DNA of 18,318 nucleotides from UBA6168 sp031426435 (GTDB lineage: Bacteria > Bacteroidota > Bacteroidia > Chitinophagales > Saprospiraceae): NCBI GenBank assembly GCA_031426435.1, contig JANPLH010000305.1:1-18318 (forward strand), given 5' to 3'. The notes below the pieces were generated by a model, which made no database searches, was not told where the DNA came from, and was given only the letters and a program-made list of their open reading frames with translations. Each line of letters opens with the position of its first letter. The first letter of the stretch is position 1. Both the position numbers and the translations under genes were made by a program. Positions 14,300 to 18,318 of this stretch are shown piece after piece.

Positions 14300-14334
14300 G
14301 GTGGAGTTCCCACCAATTTACCCCCGTGGGGCCT
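14300..14334. terminator. Possible bidirectional terminator between convergent genes
   Basis: The 45-base gap between two convergent stops holds two short GC-rich hairpins: GGTGG/CCACC (14300-14314) and CCCC-GT-GGGG (about 14322-14331). Neither has a long U-tract. The position between convergent genes is the main argument. Confidence 0.35.
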
Positions 14335-14344
14335 TCCCGGATTG

Positions 14345-14701
14345 CTAGTTCTCCCAGAACGTCACCCAGTTCAGGCGCTTGCAGATGTCCTGCGCTTGTG
14401 CTTGAGTGATGTTGGTGTGTTCCCCTTCGTCGTCGGGCTGTCCGGTGGCGAGGAGCTTGCCGCCCATCGGGTAGTCCCAATCGGCCATGATGCAATAGGC
14501 CGGGGCCGGGTCGGTGCGTTCGTTAGAGCCGGAGCCTGTGATGAGGTAATCGTCGTCGTAGGTGAAGCTGGCGCCGCTGGAGTCCGTGAATCCGGCAATG
14601 CAACGGCAGTCAATCAGGCGGTAGAATTCCTCCAGCGTTGGTTCAAAGTCTATGAGTTGGACCGTGCGCTGGTATGGGTCGATTAGAAGTGCTTTTATCA
14701 T
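14345..14701 (-). CDS. DUF3846-like small protein
   Basis: A 118-residue protein opening MIKALLIDPYQRTVQLIDFE, then a helix (LEEFYRLIDCRCIAGF), a YDDDYLITGSGS loop, and a C-terminal half with GGKLLATGQPDDEGEHTNIT and a last helix (AQAQDICKRLNWVTFW). The order of a 'KA.LIDP....V..I' strand, a 'L..LY.LI.C' helix, an acidic 'DDE' turn, and 'G..L..G.DDEGE' resembles the DUF3846 family common on phages, plasmids and integrative elements. The match is from memory and the family has no firm function. It lies 60 bases downstream of the J-domain gene on the same strand, probably in one operon. Confidence 0.6.
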   Translation of the reverse strand: MIKALLIDPYQRTVQLIDFEPTLEEFYRLIDCRCIAGFTDSSGASFTYDDDYLITGSGSNERTDPAPAYCIMADWDYPMGGKLLATGQPDDEGEHTNITQAQAQDICKRLNWVTFWEN

Positions 14702-14761
14702 AATGGTGAATTTTGAACTGTGAACTGTAAATATTTCCCCTTGGGGGATGACAAATAAAGT

Positions 14762-15262
14762 TTAGGCTGATTTCAGTTGTCGGGGGCGGTCGGGCTGGTC
14801 GGCGTCGAAGCGCTGGCTGCCGAACACGTCCCGGATTTTGTCCATGTCGAGTTCCTGGGCGCTGCGCTTGCGGTATCCCAATGGCGAGAAGTACCAAAGC
14901 TGTTTTTTGTGATGCCAGATGGCCCGGTGAAAATAGTCCTGCGGGTCAATGGCCTTGATGGCGGCCTTGTGCTCGAAGGTGTTGCCGCCCACCCAGATGA
15001 ACGAGCCGCACACCTCGATGTCGAGGCCGTCGAGCTGGGTCAATTGCTCGATGACGGCCATGAACACATCGGGGCACCACTGCTCGAACTCCCCTTTGAA
15101 TTTCTCGGTCGTTGGCCGGAACGCCTCGAACTCGTTCTGCATGGCCTTGAAATCCTCCGTGCTGTCGTAGCCGGAAACATCGGGGTGCAACTGCATGACC
15201 AGTTTGCGGTAAAGGGCCTTGGCCTCGTCAAGGCTTGTACAGCCTTGGAAGTATCGTTTCAT
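14762..15262 (-). CDS. J-domain (DnaJ-like) accessory protein
   Basis: A 166-residue protein counted from ATG 15262. The frame is open to 15331, but the extra residues look non-native and MKRYFQGCTSLDEAKALYRK is a typical start for this class. The J-domain helix II/loop is clear: AKALYRKLVMQLHPDVSG with the HPD triad at 26-28, then FKAMQNEFEAF. A C-terminal part follows (LDIEVCGSFIWVGGNTFEHK, then a HHKKQLWYFSP segment), as in the short phage/plasmid proteins annotated 'molecular chaperone DnaJ'. The HPD motif would stimulate DnaK ATPase. The GxSIWVxGNT...WYF half is a separate small domain of unknown role, possibly substrate or DNA binding. It is grouped with other minus-strand accessory genes. 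Confidence 0.8.
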   Translation of the reverse strand: MKRYFQGCTSLDEAKALYRKLVMQLHPDVSGYDSTEDFKAMQNEFEAFRPTTEKFKGEFEQWCPDVFMAVIEQLTQLDGLDIEVCGSFIWVGGNTFEHKAAIKAIDPQDYFHRAIWHHKKQLWYFSPLGYRKRSAQELDMDKIRDVFGSQRFDADQPDRPRQLKSA

Positions 15263-15351
15263 TTTCCAAGATTTTAAAAGTGAGAAAAAAGGGGCGGCGC
15301 TATGGGGTCGCCACCCCCGATGGAGACACACTATAAAAACATGACTGCGGT

Positions 15352-16017
15352 TTAGGCGGCCTTGGCCTGTGGCTCGGCCTCGCCCACCGGGAACTCTGCC
15401 AAAAGCGCTTCCCGGCTGGCCTTGTCGGCCTCGATTTCGGCACGGGTCGGCTCCAGGTGGGTGCTGTAATTCTGGGAGTAAAGCGTCTTGGCGTCTATGG
15501 TGTCGCCCCGGTAAATGTGGTAGTAGGTGCTTTCGAGGTACTCGATGAGTTCCCTGTGCTTTTGCAGCTCCTCCGGCTCCAGCGGGGTGAACTCAAAGAA
15601 TGCCATGTAGTAGGACTGGCTGTCCTTGTTGGTCTTCTTCTCCAGCTTCACGTCCCACAGCACGTCGCAAAGGCTCTTGTCCTCATAGAACAGGTCACGG
15701 GCGGCCTCGCTGAGGTTCTGGACGCTGAAGCCGTGGAACATGAAGACGGACAGGTGGCCGCTCTCGTTGATGAAATAGACCTCGCACCAGCGTTTGCACG
15801 CTTGGCCGAAAAGCCCGTCCTCCAGGCAGCGGAACGCCACCGGCACGACCTTGAAGTCTGCGCCGGGGTTGGTGACCTGTTCCCGGCCTTCGAGGTTCAG
15901 CACGCCTTTTCTGAGGTCGAGGCGGTACGAACGGGGGTTGCCGGGCATGTAGCGGATTGGCAAATCTTGGATTTGCTTGATGGCGGTGATTGGATGTAAT
16001 TTATTCATAAGTGACAT
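15352..16017 (-). CDS. Unrecognised 221-residue accessory protein
   Basis: I do not recognise this protein. The start is MSLMNKLHPITAIKQIQDLP, or the second Met at 16008. The first ~70 residues are strand-rich with basic patches (RSYRLDLRKGVLNLEGREQV). The middle has a Cys/Trp-bearing region (GLFGQACKRWCEVYFINESG) and an alternating hydrophobic stretch (LSVFMFHGFSVQNLSEAARD). The C-terminal ~70 residues are helical (EELQKHRELIEYLESTYYHI) and end in an acidic, Ala-rich tail. It is soluble, with no signal peptide. It lies 89 bases upstream of the J-domain start on the same strand. Base composition and size match the neighbouring accessory genes, so it probably belongs to the same mobile or accessory unit. 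Confidence 0.7.
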   Translation of the reverse strand: MSLMNKLHPITAIKQIQDLPIRYMPGNPRSYRLDLRKGVLNLEGREQVTNPGADFKVVPVAFRCLEDGLFGQACKRWCEVYFINESGHLSVFMFHGFSVQNLSEAARDLFYEDKSLCDVLWDVKLEKKTNKDSQSYYMAFFEFTPLEPEELQKHRELIEYLESTYYHIYRGDTIDAKTLYSQNYSTHLEPTRAEIEADKASREALLAEFPVGEAEPQAKAA

Positions 16018-16304
16018 TTTTTGATGTTAATGAAATTTTAAGAAGCAGTGTAGGATGCTGCACCCCTCCCGAATTGGCCCAAGGGCAAGGCTCCGCCGTA
16101 CCGTGACGGATGACGCCGTTCAGTTTCAGATTTATCAGGCTACTCCCTGAAAGGCTCATTCTCAAAAGAACTGGAAACTAAAACTAACCTTGTTACGACT
16201 GCGCAGAAGGAATCTTAAAAAGTCCGGAGCTGGCCAAGGTGCGACCAAAGTAGTTTTCTCAAAGTGGCCAGCTACCGGACATAAAGCCATTAAAAAAATC
16301 AATC
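16018..16304. other. Intergenic region with a strong stem-loop
   Basis: No coding frame is supported in these 287 bases. Bases 16222-16236 (GTCCGGAGCTGGCCA) pair with 16265-16280 (TGGCCAGCTACCGGAC) to form a 15-bp stem with one bulged base and a 28-base loop. This could be a terminator for the gene ending at 16305, an RNA element, or a recombination site. The left half also has a GC-rich patch (16070-16120) with no clear structure. Confidence 0.6.
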
Positions 16305-16670
16305 TTAAAAGGGCATGAAAGCCATTGCAATTTCTTCGAGGACGTACCGCTCCGGGCTGTCGCCTTCCGAAATCTGGCAACGCACGAAGCAGGTGAGCGG
16401 GTTTAAAACCTGGGCCTGAAAGCCGGGGATGCACGGGATATGAAAGGCGTCATCAAGGGTCTTTTTGCTGTCTGGCTCCACCAGCACCAAAAACTTGTCA
16501 GCGCCCAAATGATGGGCGGTGAGGGATGGCGACCAATGCTCGATGGCCTGTGAAACGGTGAAGGCCCTTTGCTCGGCCTTGGTTGATTTGTAGAAGAAGT
16601 CGTTGCCTTCTTCAGTGCGGCGCAGACGGGATGCCTCTACGCTGGTAGCGAGATAGGATGTGTTTGTCAT
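16305..16670 (-). CDS. Unrecognised 121-residue accessory protein
   Basis: I do not recognise this protein. It starts MTNTSYLATSVEASRLRRTE, continues with a polar helical part (STKAEQRAFTVSQAIEHWSP), then a strand-rich second half (ADKFLVLVEPDSKKTLDDAF, a GFQAQVLNPLTCFVRCQISE segment with two Cys four residues apart) and a short hydrophobic end (LEEIAMAFMPF). It has no signal peptide or clear membrane helix. It is divergent from the plus-strand low-complexity ORFs across a very A-rich 112-base region. The small size and position suggest an accessory gene of a mobile element; nothing visible shows a function. Confidence 0.65.
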   Translation of the reverse strand: MTNTSYLATSVEASRLRRTEEGNDFFYKSTKAEQRAFTVSQAIEHWSPSLTAHHLGADKFLVLVEPDSKKTLDDAFHIPCIPGFQAQVLNPLTCFVRCQISEGDSPERYVLEEIAMAFMPF

Positions 16671-16736
16671 GTCGTCTCTTTTTGATTAATTAACTGATGT
16701 AAAGATAAACCAAAACAACAAAACGAACAAATAAAA

Positions 16737-16749
16737 CGAATAAAAAAAG
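16737..16749 (+). repeat. CGAATAAAAAAAG 13-mer, copy 1
   Basis: An exact 13-base match to the two tandem copies at 17433-17458. It lies in the A-rich region between the divergent genes, 33 bases before ATG 16783. A degenerate copy (GAATAAAAAT) follows directly. Confidence 0.7.
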
Positions 16750-16782
16750 AGAATAAAAATACATTTTTTTTCTTCTAAAATA

Positions 16783-16866
16783 ATGACGCCTGAACACTGG
16801 AAACTGAGCTACTTAGCCACCAACCTGGAGCGCCAGCGATGGGCGAAAAACGGCCTGCTACTGTAG
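16783..16866 (+). CDS. Possible 27-residue leader ORF
   Basis: ATG 16783 opens a short frame reading MTPEHWKLSYLATNLERQRW and ending at TAG 16864-16866. It is the first ATG after the A-rich upstream region and reads like a natural protein start. The longer low-complexity ORF (16839) begins inside it in another frame. It could be a leader peptide, a truncated gene, or chance. The same frame stays open again from 16870 to 17124 after the stop, which would fit a nonsense mutation in a longer gene. Confidence 0.25.
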   Translation: MTPEHWKLSYLATNLERQRWAKNGLLL

Positions 16867-17339
16867 CCGATGCCAAAACCACAGGCCCAGGTGCAAACAG
16901 GAAAACCGGAACGCCAAGCCCAAGCGCCAGACAGACAGAACCCCAAGACCCGGACCCACTCGCCGACTGCCATGACCGACAAGGCACCAGACCAGCCGGG
17001 CAAGCACCCAGCGGAAACGATACCAGACAGCCGCCCCCAGTGGCCAGCCCCACGGGGGCAAGCGCAGAAACCAGCGCGGCGGATCGCTGCGCAAACTGCC
17101 AAGGCTGCGAACCCTCCGACCTGAACACCTGCACCCGCTCCGATGGAAAGCCTCCCCGCCCAATGGCATCAATGCCCGATGCACAACCCACCAACAACCG
17201 CCCAGACCAGGGTGCCGCCGCCAGCTCAGAGACAAAGCCAACCGCCTCCCCTACCAGCGCTGCCGATGGCCTACGGGAACCACAAAGGCCGACGAGCGGA
17301 AAGTTGCAACACATAGAAAATATATACATAACAAAATAA
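16839..17339 (+). CDS. Pro/Thr/Ala-rich low-complexity protein (tentative)
   Basis: A 166-residue frame rich in Pro, Thr, Ala, Ser, Asp and Gln, probably disordered throughout, with a Cys cluster near the middle (RCANCQGCEPSDLNTCTRSD). It has no membrane segment or signal peptide, and I recognise no family. The GC-rich coding stretch stands out against A-rich DNA on both sides. The other plus-strand frame (16870-17124) and a very long minus-strand frame are also open here because the sequence is biased, so the frame choice is uncertain. Together with the ORF at 17551 it forms a pair of low-complexity plus-strand genes each preceded by the CGAATAAAAAAAG repeat. Confidence 0.4.
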   Translation: MGEKRPATVADAKTTGPGANRKTGTPSPSARQTEPQDPDPLADCHDRQGTRPAGQAPSGNDTRQPPPVASPTGASAETSAADRCANCQGCEPSDLNTCTRSDGKPPRPMASMPDAQPTNNRPDQGAAASSETKPTASPTSAADGLREPQRPTSGKLQHIENIYITK

Positions 17340-17432
17340 AAACGGTGAAGAAAAGAACAGAAAGAAGGCCAAGCCGATACGCCTTCGCAACTGCTGGAAA
17401 CAGCTACAAGATACGCAAAAAAAAATGAATAA

Positions 17433-17465
17433 CGAATAAAAAAAGCGAATAAAAAAAGCGAATAA
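17433..17465 (+). repeat. Tandem CGAATAAAAAAAG 13-mers, copies 2 and 3
   Basis: Exact copies lie at 17433-17445 and 17446-17458, followed by a partial third (CGAATAA, 17459-17465). They are located 93-118 bases before ATG 17551. The 13-base period is not a whole helical turn, but each unit carries a seven-A tract. The array could be a protein-binding or curvature element, or iteron-like. Confidence 0.75.
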
Positions 17466-17550
17466 TTGAAAGAAAAGCCGTACCTTAGAGACAACAAAAA
17501 CGCCAAGGGCGAGAGACCAAGGCGGATGAACAAATACAAAAAAAGCAAAC

Positions 17551-17847
17551 ATGACAACCACGACAACCACGACACCAGACACAACAATGGACCCACCAAC
17601 AGCATATGAAAACAGGGCGAAAGCTGCCGCCGAACAGGCCGCCGAAAGCGCCAAGGCCAAAGGCACCTACAGCGCAAACTACCACGCAACCCACGCCGCC
17701 GACCATGCAAGACTGGCAGCTGAGGAGGCAAAAAGGGCAAGGCGGGCAGAGGAGGACGGGGACGGGCTGGACTGGCTGGAAGCCACCGAGAACGCAGGAC
17801 ACCACGCAGACGCCGCCGAGCGCCACGCACTACAGGCAAGCTGGTAA
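17551..17847 (+). CDS. Small Ala/His-rich helical protein
   Basis: A 98-residue frame beginning with a Thr run (MTTTTTTTPD); the second Met at 17587 (MDPPTAYENRAKAAAEQAAE) is an equally good start. The remainder is Ala-, Glu-, Lys- and His-rich and strongly helical (HAADHARLAAEEAKRARRAE, then DGLDWLEATENAGHHADAAE). Related blocks 'HATHAADHARLAAEEA' and 'NAGHHADAAERHALQA' suggest an internal repeat. It has no Cys, signal peptide or membrane helix. Of the overlapping plus-strand frames this one has the most protein-like composition. The function is unknown; such small Ala-rich proteins are common on plasmids and integrative elements. Confidence 0.5.
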   Translation: MTTTTTTTPDTTMDPPTAYENRAKAAAEQAAESAKAKGTYSANYHATHAADHARLAAEEAKRARRAEEDGDGLDWLEATENAGHHADAAERHALQASW

Positions 17848-17987
17848 AAGCCCTACCGCCAGAACTGACCGACCCAGCAGGGAACGGGCGGGGACGGCAC
17901 CCCCCACCTAAATGCCGAAGTCTCGGCGAAGCTCAATTAAACAGCAAATACGATTGAATGTCACGATAGCGGTAGCGCCACTGCGCA

Positions 17988-18027
17988 AGCGGGCTGAGCG
18001 GCGCCAATAAAGGGAGCGGGCTGAGCG
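17988..18027 (+). repeat. 13-bp direct repeat AGCGGGCTGAGCG, 27-bp spacing
   Basis: Exact copies at 17988-18000 and 18015-18027. They sit inside the non-coding region before the right-hand partial gene. Confidence 0.85.
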
Positions 18028-18050
18028 ACCGGGAATGCGATAATGTAGGT

Positions 18051-18182
18051 AGAACGGAGTGGAGGCTTTCATTGCGCAAGGGACGGCGCACACTGGCACA
18101 CGCAGGCCGGGCGGCGGCCTACCATGAAGGAAGCGGCCTCTTTTACTTAGGCCGCTGACGGTTATTGCAGAACGGAGTGGAG
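18051..18182 (+). repeat. 14-bp direct repeat AGAACGGAGTGGAG flanking a hairpin
   Basis: Exact copies at 18051-18064 and 18169-18182 enclose ~104 bases that include the AGCGGCCT/AGGCCGCT stem-loop (18132-18156). Confidence 0.85.
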
Positions 18183-18248
18183 CACCACTGTAAAGCCCCG
18201 TCAGCCTTGCGGGGCGGGAATTCCGCTGAAGGTGCTGAGGGTAGGTTG

Positions 18249-18318
18249 CTACTGCTTTTCCTTGGTGAGCAATGTTTCAATCTTAAGCTCGAAGTCTGAT
18301 TTCTTTTTCTCCTTTTTC
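18249..18318 (-). CDS. C-terminal tail of a gene cut by the right window edge
   Basis: On the minus strand a frame enters from the right edge and reads KKEKKKSDFELKIETLLTKE followed by KQ and TAG (18249-18251). The Lys/Glu-rich charged helix is plausible for a real protein end, but only 22 residues are visible and no family can be assigned. Confidence 0.4.
   Translation of the reverse strand, partial: KKEKKKSDFELKIETLLTKEKQ

Larger units (their letters stand above)
17848..18248. other. Repeat- and hairpin-rich non-coding region
   Basis: No supported gene lies in these 401 bases. They contain a 13-base direct repeat AGCGGGCTGAGCG (17988-18000, 18015-18027), a 14-base direct repeat AGAACGGAGTGGAG (18051-18064, 18169-18182), a perfect 8-bp hairpin AGCGGCCT/AGGCCGCT with a 9-base loop (18132-18156), and a GCCCCG/CGGGGC hairpin near 18194-18215. 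The layout would fit a replication or transfer origin, or a structured RNA; none can be assigned. Confidence 0.55.

Noticed and set aside
16775..17839. A 354-codon minus-strand open frame
   Set aside because: It is rich in Cys, Ser, Phe and Trp with no domain pattern, spans two A-rich intergenic stretches, and reads opposite to the more protein-like plus-strand frames. It looks like a by-product of biased composition.
1..18318. CRISPR array, rRNA, transposase, integrase, relaxase or reverse transcriptase
   Set aside because: No regularly spaced repeats of CRISPR size, no rRNA signatures, and no frame with the motifs of these enzymes was found.

Overview
The window looks like chromosomal or large-plasmid DNA of a Bacteroidota bacterium, and a Saprospiria-like lineage is my guess. 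The evidence is a Bacteroidota-type promoter (TTTG, 19-base spacer, TATATTTG) before the SIR2-like gene, a LytTR response regulator, the near absence of Shine-Dalgarno sequences, and gene families I know mainly from that phylum. The species assignment is inference only.

Left region (1-7899, all on the minus strand, so transcribed leftward): one end of an extracellular contractile injection system (eCIS, the Afp/PVC type of phage-tail-like particle). In transcription order it holds a LytTR regulator, an unrecognised 111-residue protein, the tail sheath, the inner tube, a four-cysteine zinc-ribbon-like protein, a Pro/Ala-rich disordered protein, the DUF4255/Pvc16 tail-terminator protein, and the N-terminal 430 residues of the Afp15-type AAA ATPase, which runs off the left edge. 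The last genes are tightly packed (3-base gap, then a 4-base ATGA overlap). Three successive spacers inside this operon (3504-3602, 4395-4478, 4989-5084) consist of repeated short words arranged as inverted repeats. The word differs in each spacer, and one spacer contains a perfect 27-bp stem. Baseplate, spike, tape-measure, fibre and cargo genes are not in the window and may lie beyond the left edge.

Middle region (7900-8900): about 1 kb without an intact gene. It contains a truncated N-terminus of an SpvB/Tc-toxin-B-type protein (minus strand) and, at its right end, the promoter for the next operon.

Conflict-system region (8901-13425, plus strand): a two-gene unit. The first gene encodes a diverged SIR2-like protein with a C-terminal helical domain resembling effector-associated domain 11. 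The second encodes a 1110-residue nSTAND1-type NTPase with one transmembrane segment, a roughly 310-residue coiled coil with internal repeats (63-bp units and an exact 84-residue hinge spacing), and a C-terminal FGE-sulfatase/C-type-lectin-fold domain. I read this as a membrane-anchored sensor/NTPase paired with a SIR2-like partner. It is the best candidate for a little-described system here. The usual SIR2 Asn and His positions are both substituted, so NAD-cleaving activity should not be assumed.

Right region (13600-18318): small accessory genes of the kind seen on plasmids, integrative elements and prophages. They include a short membrane protein, a DUF3846-like protein, a J-domain protein, several unrecognised proteins, low-complexity plus-strand ORFs preceded by an exact repeated 13-mer, and a repeat- and hairpin-rich non-coding stretch (17848-18248) before the tail of another minus-strand gene. 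No relaxase, integrase, transposase, reverse transcriptase, rRNA, tRNA or CRISPR array could be identified.
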